Below are positions 19,321 to 29,961 of a stretch of 30,069 nucleotides of DNA, in pieces. The stretch spans positions 45,527 to 75,595 of the forward strand of contig JBBHKE010000072.1 in NCBI GenBank assembly GCA_037447655.1, written 5' to 3'. This DNA is from Zygnema cylindricum. Lineage: Eukaryota; Streptophyta; Zygnematophyceae; Zygnematales; Zygnemataceae. Position numbers and translations under genes: made by a program. Under the pieces are notes generated by a model that saw only the letters and a list, made by a program, of their open reading frames with translations, searched no databases and was not told where the DNA came from. Numbering within the stretch: position 1 is the first letter of the stretch; each line of letters begins with the position of its first letter.

Positions 19321-19420
19321 CCGGATCCGGAACGGATTCGGTTGCCAAATTTTGGGGGTCGGGCGGGTTCGGTCGGTTGATTCACCAGGAAAAAAAATGG
19401 TCGGTTACGGTCGGTCAACC
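19321..19420 (+). repeat. Interspersed repeat, paired with 17242-17335
   Basis: Shares GGATTCGG, TGCCAAATT and TTCGGTCGG with 17242-17335 over about 95 bases. Confidence 0.6.
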
Positions 19421-19520
19421 AAATACCCAAAATAAATGAAAATTTTGTGCTGTCCCTATAATCCAACATTCTTGTACTTTGTACTCTTTGGTATCGTGGA
19501 AGTACGTGACATCATGATTA

Positions 19521-19718
19521 GCGTTGCAAATCTTACACGGTACTGTAATAACGCTATTCATTTCGCAAATCATAAGGAACGCGACAAAACGTTGCAAATC
19601 TGACAGGGTAGTTCACTATTCATTTCGCAAACGGAAAATCTTAAGGAACGCGACAAAGAGTTGCAAATCTGACACGGTAGTAACACTTCATTTCACAAAT
19701 CTCAGGGAACGCGACAAA
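19521..19718 (+). repeat. Tandem repeat, three units of 61-69 bp
   Basis: Units 19521-19588, 19589-19657 and 19658-19718 each run from GTTGCAAATCT, through CATTTCGCAAA, to GGAACGCGACAAA. Each unit has diverged slightly and the third is shorter. It has no open frame. Confidence 0.9.
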
Positions 19719-19937
19719 TCGTAATTATTGGCTTATGGTATGGTTACAGAAGACGAAAAGTGAGGTTTAATATAGAATTTTGTACTTTCCCGTACCATGC
19801 GGTACTATATTTTCGTGAGTTTCTTGAAAACAACATTACAGAAAAATAAGATTACGATTCTCCAAGTATTCGAGAGAAGACATCGACCCTTCGATTACAT
19901 TTTGGTCTTCATATGCGAAACAATCGCTCCATCCGCC

Positions 19938-19984
19938 TCTGTATTGGTGAACCCACCTCGCGGAGGTAGGTTCACCAATACAGA
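19938..19984. repeat. Strong 47 bp hairpin
   Basis: TCTGTATTGGTGAACC at the left pairs with GGTTCACCAATACAGA at the right, 16 perfect bases. One mismatch follows, then ACCTC/GAGGT around a GCG loop. It lies in no recognised gene and has no T run after it. Confidence 0.85.
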
Positions 19985-20429
19985 ACCCGTCAATTCGCTA
20001 CACATGGACGATAGACATGTGCGTCGATGAAATATGATAATTTTCACGCGTCCCCAAAGTCATGTGACTTCGGACAAGGTGACCGTAAAATATTTGCCGA
20101 AAAAAATACGGTTTTTTCTTGAAACTCAGCTGAGTGAAGGAGATCTCTGAGGTACATTGATACAGTACACTATCAAAGTACACGTACGTAATACGCAAGT
20201 ACGGATTTCCATACAAAAATGGTCGGTTTTCAAACCGTTGACGAATTTAGAGATTTGATCGTCAACTTACGTGGAGCCACTCAAATCAGAACACGTATGT
20301 AAAAACTTATTTACAGACGATACGCGATGTAAAGAGGCCTCTGTAATACAGAAATTTTGCTATCTGTACTATTACAAAGACCTCTACCCTTATTTATACG
20401 TCGTACATTGGTTAATATTGTTCTTTTTC

Positions 20430-20630
20430 GGTTACGGGCAGGCACGGTTAGTCGCGAGAAATCGAGATTCGGTTAATTTTTATTTTCGTAAACGCCGGTC
20501 GGTTGACGGTTAACAATTTTGGAGCGTGACATAACCCGGTCGGGCGTCGTTTACTCAGATTTTGAAAAAAAAAACGGTTGGTTTCGGTTATGTGAAATTT
20601 TGACTTTTGCGACCTCTGGCTCCGAGGGCT
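20430..20630 (+). repeat. Interspersed repeat, paired with 19065-19272
   Basis: Second copy of the repeat described at 19065, with the same block order. Confidence 0.65.
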
Positions 20631-20654
20631 TTTTGAATAAATTTTGACAAACCG

Positions 20655-20803
20655 GAGTATGTTGGTATAGCGATATTTATCGACCCGATAACTCATAACA
20701 ATTAACCGTCTCGGTATACCGAAACGTTGTATCGATTATCAACAAGTAAAAAAAGGCACATATTGAATATCTGCAAGAGGCTGTCGATACACAATATTAC
20801 AAC
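20655..20803. mobile_element. Degraded right end of hAT-like element
   Basis: CGATATTTATCGACCCGATA and other ATCG motifs, ending CTGTCGATACACAATATTA, resemble the right end of the elements at 692-1564 and 17941-18710. No left end was found. Confidence 0.45.
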
Positions 20804-21500
20804 AGTCATAAGTTTTACCCACGTCTACGACCGTCACATTTCAATGTAACAATTTTATTTTCGCACATTGGAACGCTCTGCAAAGTAATGTAGTACATAG
20901 AATCATCACCAAAATACAGAGTACCACTTCAAAATGTATCGGTTACATTGGCACAACCCCGAAATTTTTTCCCTATCTGTACCAGCGGAGGTAATATCTG
21001 TACCCGCGGAGGTAATGAATGACTCGTACAGAGGGCATTATAATCTACTATCCAAAATTTCAAAACGCAATGACAAAAAGGCGGCGGCAAACTTTGATGG
21101 TGGGAGCGTGACGAAATAATTTCAGCGGATTCGCAGCCACCTTGGCAGAAGGCACATGCCCCTTGCGACGTGTATGCATAAAAGCGCGCGCTCATCGTGG
21201 ATATTTTTTAACTTTTCCATGCGGCCCATTTTTACATGTTCACTGAAGATGTTTCATGCGCATAAAACGCACGCATGAAATGCCAAAAAAATAACGAATA
21301 TGCGTATGAAACAAAGTTCAAAAATTATAAAATGCATTGATTGACTCCATACTAAAAATAAAAATATAAAAATATTAAAACATTTCATCGATAACGAAAA
21401 ATACGATGACAAGTTAATCAAAATTTCAAAAGTTTTAAACGAAATCTAACGACGATTCGCTGGATGTTGAACCTACAACCAGCGATCAAACAGTCACGTC
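20804..21500. other. Gene-free stretch with small repeats
   Basis: No coding region. CTGTACC(A/C)GCGGAGGTAAT occurs twice in tandem near 20976-21015. TTTCATGCG and CGCATGAAA form a short inverted repeat near 21252-21281. The rest is AT-rich. Confidence 0.4.
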
Positions 21501-21513
21501 GCCAACGACCACT

Positions 21514-21551
21514 TTGCCTCGGCGTTGGACTCGTCGCCAGCGCCGAGGCAA
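21514..21551. repeat. GC-rich hairpin, 15 bp arms
   Basis: TTGCCTCGGCGTTGG (21514-21528) and CCAGCGCCGAGGCAA (21537-21551) pair with one G-T, around an 8 base loop. It stands out from the AT-rich surroundings. Confidence 0.8.
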
Positions 21552-21620
21552 CAACGGCGCCCTGTCAGCCACATGCCGTAGCTTGCCCCTATAACAACAT
21601 GTCATCGTTCACAAATTTAC

Positions 21621-21806
21621 AATTGAAGAAAAAAAAACCATTTTTGAATGTCATAATTGAATAATGAAAAAATAACAATTGAAAAAAATTATCCATTTCT
21701 GTATGTTACCATTTAATAATGATAAATTCAAATTGAAGCAAAAAAAAACCATTTTTGTATTTCAAATTGGATAATGACAAAATCATAATTGAAAAAAAAA
21801 ACCCAT
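21621..21806 (+). repeat. AT-rich tandem repeat, about 55 bp x 3.4
   Basis: Units begin AATTGAA at 21621, 21677, 21731 and 21787 (spacing 56, 54, 56). Each runs through an A tract, CCATTT(T/C)TG(T/A)AT, then AATAATGA. The last unit is partial. Confidence 0.85.
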
Positions 21807-21966
21807 CATATCCCTTTGGAGCCTTAACATGCTCCCACTCTGCTCCTCGAGTCTTAGACATTGTTGCCTGTCAAGAGGTTCGTTGAAACTTCAACTGTGG
21901 CTTCAATCGAGCCTTCAATGGCGGATTTAGTGGCGGCTTCGCTATAATGATGAGCCGTACAAATTT

Positions 21967-22050
21967 CTTTCAACCTTCGTGCGCGGAAATGAAACGTCAC
22001 TTTTGAGGACTTTCTGTACATTATATCTGTACCGTACAAATATGTTTCAA
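21967..22050 (+). repeat. Direct repeat flanking MITE copy 2 (left)
   Basis: TTTCAACCTTCGTGCGCGG, then AAACGT, then GTAC-rich sequence, is repeated in diverged form at 22329-22410 on the other side of the MITE. Confidence 0.5.
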
Positions 22051-22051
22051 A

Positions 22052-22327
22052 CATAGTTCAAAAGTAGGCGTTTTTATGGTAGGCCTTTAGTCGGCGCCTT
22101 TATCGTAAGTTGTGTTATGGGCTTTTCATGTGATCTTTTTAGATCGCTACTTTGATCGCTGACCGTCCAATCGTCCGATTCTGACGGTGTAAATAAAATT
22201 TTCTGGTCCGAATGTTTTAATTAGTCCGAATAGGTCGGAATACAATATGGGTCTTAAGGTCATATTGTATGTTTTACGTACAATAGGCATATTGTATGGG
22301 CCTACTTTCACCTACTTTTGAACTCTT
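22052..22327. mobile_element. hAT-type MITE family 2, copy 2 (internal deletion)
   Basis: Inverted ends CATAGTTCAAAAGTAGGCG and, at the right, CACCTACTTTTGAACTCTT. The 8 bp flanks GTTTCAAA (22044-22051) and ATTTCAAA (22328-22335) match at 7 of 8. It is about 90 bp shorter than copies 1 and 3, lacking part of the centre. Confidence 0.8.
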
Positions 22328-22410
22328 ATTTCAAACTTCGCGCACGAAAATAAAACGTATCTTTTTTTAAATTTCCGTACATAATTTTCGTACGTTTTAT
22401 CCGTATGAAA

Positions 22411-23200
22411 AATATACGCATTTAACAAAAGATTCAAAATCTAGAAAAAATAATGAAATTTCGTAAAAATGTCAAAATTTGTACGAATGAGACATCTATG
22501 ACGTTCAGTCTGTGCAAAGTCTCCTCCCTGTGCACGGTTGCCACAGACTGTAAGGTTGGTGACATGGCGTCTCGGATAAGAAATATAATGGCAACCGACC
22601 GTCAGAATTGAAGGCTACAACCTTGGAGATTTTCCCATAATCATGTTTCCTTTGGAAGAAAGATATATGGTACGGACCTGTACGAAACGGTACGACCTTC
22701 AGTAAACAACCCCACTTTTTCGCTAATGGAAGGCCACCTTTGGCTCATATGATTTGTAATCGTGACGCATTTTGATCTGCTTAACGTGGCATGATAGCAT
22801 GGGCTATTTATTACTCACTACTGTAACATATTACAACTTGGTGTGGTTCGACAGGTTGGGACGCCAAGAAGCCTTCACGGTTAGATCCATTATCGCGGTG
22901 CATATCCACAAAAGTCACAAAATCTACAAATTCTGTTGTTTTTGGCCGATACTGGAAATTCAGAGCACATACACCGATGATATTTAGGGTTAGGTTTCTT
23001 ATTTATATGTCTTGTACTTTTGCGTAGGTGATGGAGCACACAAACAATATATGATACTTAAATTGGGTACCTGAAGGCGATAATATTAGAAACAAGCTGG
23101 AATTAATAAGCGCATGCATCATGTTGGTTAAACGTAAGTGCATAACGTCAACTTGAACAAAAAAAAAGCGCATGTACACGATTGTACCCATTCACTTTAT
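22411..23200. other. Gene-free stretch with short hairpins
   Basis: CAGTCTGTG (22506-22514) pairs with CACAGACTG (22542-22550), and CGGTTGCCA (22535-22543) with TGGCAACCG (22589-22597); these overlap and are mutually exclusive. No gene or transposon end was recognised. Confidence 0.4.
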
Positions 23201-23202
23201 AG

Positions 23203-23262
23203 TTGTTCATAGAGATTAGTGCGAATGTTTCAATCTTGACGAATTATACGTAACGAACGCAT
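23203..23262 (+). repeat. Flank segment repeated in the palindrome loop
   Basis: About 60 bases (TAGTTGTTCATAG...GAATTATACG...AACGCA) recur as the reverse complement at 24022-24086, the loop of the large palindrome. Confidence 0.7.
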
Positions 23263-23762
23263 TGAAACCATAGTTGTTTAAATCGCGCAATTTTTTCTTT
23301 TTTTCTGATTAAAACGTATAATTCGTGACTTTTGAAAAAATTATAAAAAAACGTCTACTGTAAACTGAAACTGAAAATTTATGTAAACAAATTACTGTAA
23401 CTGTACATTTTTTTACGGATATGCACGGAATAAAACGAGAAATATGCGTCGTACTTATTGGTACTTTGTGTTAGGTGAACTGAACAGAAATGCCACGGAA
23501 GTTGTACGTTATATAATCAAAAATGTACGGACATTTTCGAAAAGAGACGTTGAAAGTCACAATAATTTCGCGCGTTCAGTTTGAAATTTGTACGGGCGTC
23601 TTTTTCAATTTTTTTGGAAAGAAGACCCCATGGAACATTGAAAACGAAACTGCGAGGAAGCTGCTTCCCCATATCCCACCCTCCTCCCTCCCAACTTTTT
23701 ACTATCCTCGGCCATGTCTATCTGTCAAATAGGCTCGGATAGACGAAATTTTATAAAATTTT

Positions 23763-23848
23763 ACCTTCATGGCATTCGAACTCGGGTACATCAAGTGCGT
23801 AGCGTACCCTAAAGTGAATGACTGTACTACCAGTTGGTGAAGAAGTTC
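23763..23848 (-). other. tRNA/SINE-like Pol III motif, left arm
   Basis: On the minus strand, TGGTAGTACAGTC (A box-like) is followed about 45 bases later by GAGTTCGAATG, a good match to the B box GGTTCGANNCC. No full cloverleaf was found. The mirror copy is at 24262-24345. Confidence 0.5.
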
Positions 23849-24261
23849 CGATACCAGCAAGAAGTGTGATAAAAATATAAAGAGTTTATTGTTTTACCGC
23901 TCATTTAACGGAAAAAACTTGCAAAATGCGTTATATGTAAAAGTTTTTTGTTTTTTTATGTATGGAATAGTACGAAAGGAAATTCATTAACGAGTTTTTG
24001 CGATTTGATCAAAAGGTTCAATGCGTTTGTTGCGTATAATTCGTTGCGTACGGTAAGTTCACACTAATCGTCATGAACAACTATAATTGAAACTTTTGAA
24101 CAAAATCGTAAAAAATCGTTAATGGATTTCATTCCTTACGATTCCGTACAATTAAAACAAAAAGAAAAACATATAGCGCAGTTTGTAAGTTTTCCGTTAA
24201 ATGAGTGCTAAAGTATTATAAATTTCTAAATAAATATGACACTCTATGCGAATATCGTAAT

Positions 24262-24345
24262 TCCATCATCAACTGGTAGCGTATAATGTGAATCAAGGCT
24301 ACGTTAGAACTCTAGCATACCCGTGTTCGAATGACTGCGAGGGTA
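24262..24345 (+). other. tRNA/SINE-like Pol III motif, right arm
   Basis: TGGTAGCGTATAATG (24274 onward) and GTGTTCGAATGAC (24323-24335) mirror the left arm motif. The spacing is normal for internal Pol III promoters. It could be the 5' part of an old SINE. Confidence 0.5.
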
Positions 24346-24841
24346 CATGTTTATCAAATTCCGTGTGTCTGAGCCTATTTGATACGCAACCATGGCCGCA
24401 TTCTCTCTGCCTTCTCTCTCTATCTATCAGACAACACTTGGCTGCAAAAAAAAGAAGTATAGACCATGTACAAATGACATTTTTCACATTAAGCATCGCA
24501 CGACATAAAAAAACGCGAGCGAAAATAGTGTGATGTTTCAACGTCTCTTATCAAAAATGTGCGTACATTTTTGATGAAGAGGCATACAAGTTCCGTGATA
24601 TTTCAATTCAGTTCACTGAACAGCAAGTACTAATAACTACAACGTATCTTTTCCTTGAATTCCGTACATTTTCGTAAAAAACCGTACTTATTACGGGAAT
24701 TATTGTACTATTCCCGTAAATTGCCAGTTTTAGTTTACACTAGATTTTTTTTGCTATTTTCAAAATAGTCACGAATTATACGTTTCAATCGAAAAATTTG
24801 AAAAAATGGCACGATTTGAACAACACTGATTCGCTTCAGTT

Positions 24842-25205
24842 CATAGTTAAAAAGTAGGCGTTTTCTATTGTGACCTTTTGTAGGCCCTTTTATCTTAAGT
24901 TGTGTTATGGGCTTTTCATGTGATCTTCTTAAATCGCTACTTTGATCAGCGACCGTTTGATCGTCCAAATCTGACGGTTTAAATAAAAAATACCTCAAAA
25001 CTCACAGAAAAATAATGTTTTGTCCTAATGTTTTTCAAAATTTAGACATGACGTTTAATTCTCTTTCGATCGATGTGCAACTCAACCCTGTTACTATTTT
25101 TTTTCATTTTGCGACCAATACAATATGGGTCGTAAGGTCATATAGTATGTTTTGCGTACAATATGCATATTGTATGAGCCTACTTTCACCTATTTTTTAA
25201 CTATG
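24842..25205. mobile_element. hAT-type MITE family 2, copy 3
   Basis: A 364 bp element with ends CATAGTTAAAAAGTAGGCG and CACCTATTTTTTAACTATG. The 8 bp flanks CTTCAGTT (24834-24841) and CTTCAACT (25206-25213) match at 6 of 8. It has the same interior as copy 1 (7929-8296), inverted. It lies only 17 bases from the end of the large palindrome. Confidence 0.85.
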
Positions 25206-25244
25206 CTTCAACTGTGTCAAGATTTGACAGTCAATTTGTTGACT

Positions 25245-25270
25245 ACACCATAATCGCTATTAGTGTTAAG
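25245..25270. repeat. Solo end of the 17921 MITE family
   Basis: ACACCATAATCGCTATTAGT and the next few bases match the terminal repeat of the MITE at 17921-18916. No partner end was seen nearby. Confidence 0.45.
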
Positions 25271-27596
25271 AAATTGGAGCCCCAAAATTTTGACTATCTA
25301 ACATAAACTTTTATTTCTATAATTTTTCTTTTTTGTTAGTATAAGTACGGTTTAATTATTATCAAGTACATTTAATTAGGTAACAATCAAACAAAATATT
25401 ATCATTTCGTAGTAAAATTCTATTTATTTCGCACAAAAAGAACATCAAATAATGGCTTATAGACAAGAAGGTGACTGTTGTTAACAGTAGAAAGCACACT
25501 CAAATTTCATTCCTATTAATGAAGACAAAGGAAAAACACGTGAATTTAACGTCGATTATGTTGACACGTATACAAAATATATGTGGAAATATGTATACAA
25601 ATTAGTGTTGAATGTATAATTTAGCGTTAGTTTTTGTTAGCGTTATGCCATTGAAACGTTAACAAAGTCAATAATGTTATTTCGATAGTAATTCCAATAA
25701 TATATTTACAATGATATCAATCACAGTGTACCTTTCACGTCGTAAAATTCTCATCAACGGGTTGGATTTTCGCAAAGGCTATGGACGTCGACCATTACAA
25801 GAAAGTAACAACCAATGCAGTTGGCCAAATGTTAAGGTAAATAAATTATACCGTCTACATGTACATAAAAGTCGTGCGGAAAAATTCTACGTTAACCCAT
25901 TTAATTAGAGAACCGCAAACGGGAACAAAAGAACATATAAACGCGTTACTGTAATCGTTTTGTTCTACGTTAGTGGTTTTTTTCTTTCTTGAACCCTTTT
26001 GTACCTTAATGTTTTTTTCCATCACATTTTGAAAAAAATATTTCCCTTTTGTTTCTAACGTTTGCAATCCACCATTTTATGTTACTTATAAGGTTTTGTC
26101 GTAACATGCAATAGGTGGTTATTCAAAGGGAGGCAATTTTACTTAAAATTTCATTGTCATCATGATTTTAAATAAATGGTTTGTTTATTATTTTGTAGAA
26201 AGTAAACCAAAAACAATAACATTTATAAGCCATGACTTTATTTTTTACATTGAAATAAAAAATAAAACTCATGTAAGTACCTTTTTCTTACAATTAGCCA
26301 AATTTGAAGAATAAGTTATCACTTTTTAAGGCATGATTCCAAATAAGATATAAAACTACATATTTATTTTTTAAAACGAAGCATTTTGTTTGATATTTCT
26401 GTTGATATTTGATTTTCATTTATTTAAAAACCCATTTTGTATAACGGTGTGTTAGTTATATCGCTATAGATAGTAAACTCTAAAAATATATGAACTTTAA
26501 TTGGTTCGATACTGTCGAAATCGTGGGAAAAAATATATTATGGATCGTTCTCAATTATACCTTTTAGAATGGAAATTATATAAATTAATGAGTATTTAAT
26601 TACAATAAAATGTTACATCATAGTTTTTTTTTCAAAACTATATGGAGATGATTATATTTTTATGACGGTCCAATCTAAATTTGTAGGTTTAATTATAGTT
26701 ATAAATGCGTTAATTATTTTATATATTTTTAAACTGAAGCTAAAGAAAATCGTTAAGGCGAGGATGAAACCTTCTATAGGTGAAAAAAAAAACAATATTA
26801 GATTTCAAAACCACAGAGCTAACGTCATAAAAATAACATAATTCACACAATTGGATAAAGTTGGTTAAACCATTTCTTTTTTACATTTAATTCGAAAAAA
26901 CAAACATGTATAGTTAACCAGTAGACTAAAAAAAAATTACCATTTCAAAATTGTGGAAGGAAAATTAATTAAGAAATGTGTTATTTTTTGTAAAATGACA
27001 AGGCAAAATTGGAAAATAGTTTGATTCTGTCAAACCAACGTTTTTATTGTGATGAATAGGATGGGAAAAAAAATCCACTATTGAAAAAAAAAGTGTGCGA
27101 ACACATTCAGTTGTAAAGGGTTGACAAACAATGTTATAAACTAAATAAATGAGTTCACACGATTGTTTGTAAAATCTTATGATTTAGCATAAAAATGTTT
27201 TTTTAGGGTTGTTCCATCTCAATTGTACGGAAGTGAACAAAATTTACCTGGTGTTCAGATCTCATCATACAAATTTTTATTTGGGATTTGTGAGCACTAC
27301 GAGGATTGATTATAAATTCGTCATTTTTGCGCTTATTGTTTTTAAATTTGACATTTTCTGGCTTACATTAGTAAATTTCGGTTCACGCTATTCGCTAACT
27401 ATTAGAAGTTGAAATAAACCATAAAAATTGACAAGCTCGCAAGGAAATTCAACTTGTGGTTATATATCTTAAACAAGTATCGTTTACATTGTTCATAATG
27501 CTTAGTAATTCCATCAGAATGTGATAGTCTTAACCGAAACCCAAACCTGTCAACCCAAACCATTCAACTGTGGATGTTTTGGGGGCCCTGTACGAT
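25271..27596. other. AT-rich gene-free stretch
   Basis: Rich in A and T runs. The longest open frames are around 65-70 codons and show no recognisable protein. No transposon ends, tandem arrays or RNA genes were identified. Confidence 0.4.
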
Positions 27597-27632
27597 ACAC
27601 ATCGTATAACCCTTACACATCGTAGAACCCTT
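27597..27632 (+). repeat. Two tandem 18 bp units
   Basis: ACACATCGTATAACCCTT and ACACATCGTAGAACCCTT lie side by side with one mismatch. Confidence 0.75.
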
Positions 27633-29280
27633 AACGTAATGGTTTAGCTCGCCAATGCAATGTCAAATATTTAGAATACCTTATTTAAAATGTAAGACTT
27701 GAACTTTGCAATATAAGGAGAAACAATAACAAGGGCTGGCAATACGGATATACGAGAAGATTTGGAAGTTATTAATGCTTTTAAAATAAAGGAAGTAACA
27801 AACAACTTTATTAGAGTGGTATAGTCAAGATTAAACAACAAATAACCACTTAGAAACAAAATAGGCGTATTTTGTCGAGGATTTCCCCAAAAAGAGAAAA
27901 ACGAGCGGTACGAAGGCCATTAAAAAAAGATGGTCTTCTAGTCATGTTTAATAATTAGTGAGTCACTCTAAGCAAAAAACGATCGCCACTTTGGTTACCC
28001 CTTATTGTTTTGTTGATGGGGATTGATCTAAATTGGATAGTAGAGACCTGTTCGGCATGTGATAAAGTGGAGTTGTGGTTTGATAAGTTGCACGATGTGC
28101 CCCGACACTCACTTTCCACTAGTACAATGTCTTATAGATGGTACTTACAATTGATTTGACCCCGCTCCACTAGTCAGAGGGCAATCACTATGTCATTATC
28201 GATAGTTGACTGAGTTAGGTGTGATCTTTTGAAAGAGTTTCAGTTAGTGGTTGTGGCTCTTTGTGAGTTTTTTGGTGGATGTTGATTCGCACATAGTGGT
28301 TGCGACTTTTCTCGTGAGATTTTCGGTGGAGTTTGGAGCCTGACAAAGGTTATTTCACAATTTCAATATAAATTTGCCAATACTTGTGTGTTTAATGGAA
28401 CAATGTTTGATTTACCATTGACTCACAAGCCAAGTCCACCCTCAAGGAAATTTCTTGGCGGAATGATGTCTTAATAGAGTAAAGTGGGTAGTTAAAAAAC
28501 ATGACCTTGGAGAAGATGTAAGGTAATGGGATATTTGTTTCCATTAAATTGCCATGGGTTACAAATATTGTCGAAGCATCTTTTTTTGCAAATAACCCAT
28601 ATTTTATTGCCATAGAATGAAACCCCACACTTCTTAAGGCAAACCAAGCCGACACCATAGTGATATTATATATAAATGAACAAGTTATATTGGAGAAACT
28701 CAAGCTTGAAAAGGCTAAGATTTTGAGAAATATATATCACAAATTATATGGAGTTTGTAGGCACCTCAACATTGGGATACATTGTGGTACTCTAAAAGGA
28801 GAAACCTATATTGTGTACCTCCGCAAAGTCACTTCATGGTGAGGGACTTTTTCTACACGATGAGACAAAAAATATATACCTTAGACATTTCGAAAGGCAA
28901 AGTGATTATGAGAGTGGTATAGGTAGCCTAGACGGATGTTATCATCCTGGAGGGCGTTGATGATAATGATATTGATAGTAATAAGAGTCAATCGGAATGC
29001 GCTCACAATTACATAAATGTCTCAATGCAGAAGCAAAATTAAAATCAAATCAAACATTATAACATATTGAAAACTCATAATCCAAGATAGAGGCAAACTG
29101 AATACTCAATAAAATAAACTCATATTAACTCAATCCTTTACTCAAACATTATACTAACATTCTTCCTTAATTGACTCTCGATTGATTCGTAATTATCTCT
29201 TTATAATTTTCTTTCTAATTAATTATACCACACTCACACGATGGCTTTTTAACTTAGCCACGGAAATAATCTAGAACACT
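27633..29280. other. Gene-free stretch with unrecognised short frames
   Basis: A 103-codon minus-strand frame (28703-28392) and a 60-codon plus-strand frame (28660-28842) are the longest. Neither shows a known motif, splice context or codon bias that I can recognise. The sequence around 28000-28900 is less AT-rich than its surroundings and might be a decayed coding region. Confidence 0.3.
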
Positions 29281-29560
29281 ATTTCTAGAAGCGTCACAAT
29301 GTACTTAGACGCAAATATGGTACAACGCAAAATGAAACTACTAGAAACGAAACTGACAAAGTTTTGTACGACAAACTTATTTTACGCGAAACGAAACAAC
29401 TAGATGTACGTCGCGCGAAACGAAACTTCTCGACGTACGGTACTAGAACTTAAACGAAACAAAATAAATCAAATTGAATCTAATCTTGTACTCGTGAAAC
29501 GTATACGCACGAAATACCAAATCAAACTAAACGAAACAAAACCAAAATATGCGAAGTGAC
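29281..29560 (+). repeat. Scattered GAAACGAAAC repeats
   Basis: The motif (G/A)AAACGAAAC occurs about six times. Two longer copies, GCGAAACGAAACAACTAG and GCGAAACGAAACTTCTCG, are each followed by a GTACG. It is a degenerate tandem or dispersed repeat of unknown origin. Confidence 0.55.
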
Positions 29561-29893
29561 GAACGGAGTTCAAAATCAAACAGACGCGCGACCAAATCTA
29601 AACCACACTAACTACGAACCAACATTACGTCAAGGTAGATTCAACAATTGTAAATCCTATCACATACAACCTAAAAATCGATCAATGTGGTTTCTTCCCA
29701 TCTTAAGAGATTAAATGATGAAGCTTTTTTTTCTAATGAAAAGGTGTCAAAATTAGTAGAGTGCTTACGAAAGCAACCGTGTGTGTCTTTTAAAAGGACT
29801 CTAAACGTTTTGGTGTGTGTATAGTGTGTGGAGGCTGTGTTAAGATTCCTAGAATCGGGGGATTTAATGAACGATCCCAATAAAGAGATTGAT

Positions 29894-29961
29894 GAGCCGG
29901 CCAGGATACCTGGGACCTTTCACTTTAGGTGTGAATGTACTAACCACTGTACCACCAGCTC
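29894..29961 (-). pseudogene. tRNA-like pseudogene, CTA anticodon position
   Basis: On the minus strand the 68 bases fold as a cloverleaf. The acceptor GAGCTGG pairs with CCGGCTC (one G-U). The D stem is GTAC/GTAC with loop AGTGGTTA, and the anticodon stem TTCAC/GTGAA has a 7 base loop, ACCTAAA. The T stem CCAGG/CCTGG has a loop of only 3 bases. The anticodon position reads CTA, which would decode UAG, but base 33 is C rather than the near-universal U and the T loop lacks TTC. It is therefore a decayed tRNA or tRNA-derived SINE head, not a working tRNA. Its 5' part, CTGGTGGTACAGT, resembles the motif at 23763-23848. Confidence 0.55.

Larger units (their letters stand above)
23273..24824. repeat. 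1.55 kb imperfect palindrome (foldback-like element)
   Basis: The left arm (23273-24021) and right arm (24087-24824) are inverted copies throughout, with a 65 base loop. Matching blocks: 23273-23375 with 24722-24824, 23400-23570 with 24537-24690, 23700-23850 with 24262-24400, and 23890-24021 with 24087-24225. Identity looks near 75-80% in good blocks and lower between. The ends read GTTGTT(T/C)AAATCG. No target duplication was found and no open frame of note. It may be a foldback transposon or an inverted duplication of one insertion. A transcript would make a long double-stranded RNA. Confidence 0.85.

Noticed and set aside
23269-24828. hAT terminal repeats (CAGTG/CATAG) for the large palindrome
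   Set aside because: The first bases could fit, but the 8 bp flanks ATTGAAAC and ATTCGCTT do not match well, so no transposon class was assigned.
28392-28703. 103-codon minus-strand open frame
   Set aside because: Length is within chance for this window, with no recognisable motif, splice context or conserved neighbour. Not called as a gene.
29894-29961. Functional amber suppressor tRNA
   Set aside because: C at position 33 and a 3 base T loop without TTC make a working tRNA very unlikely.
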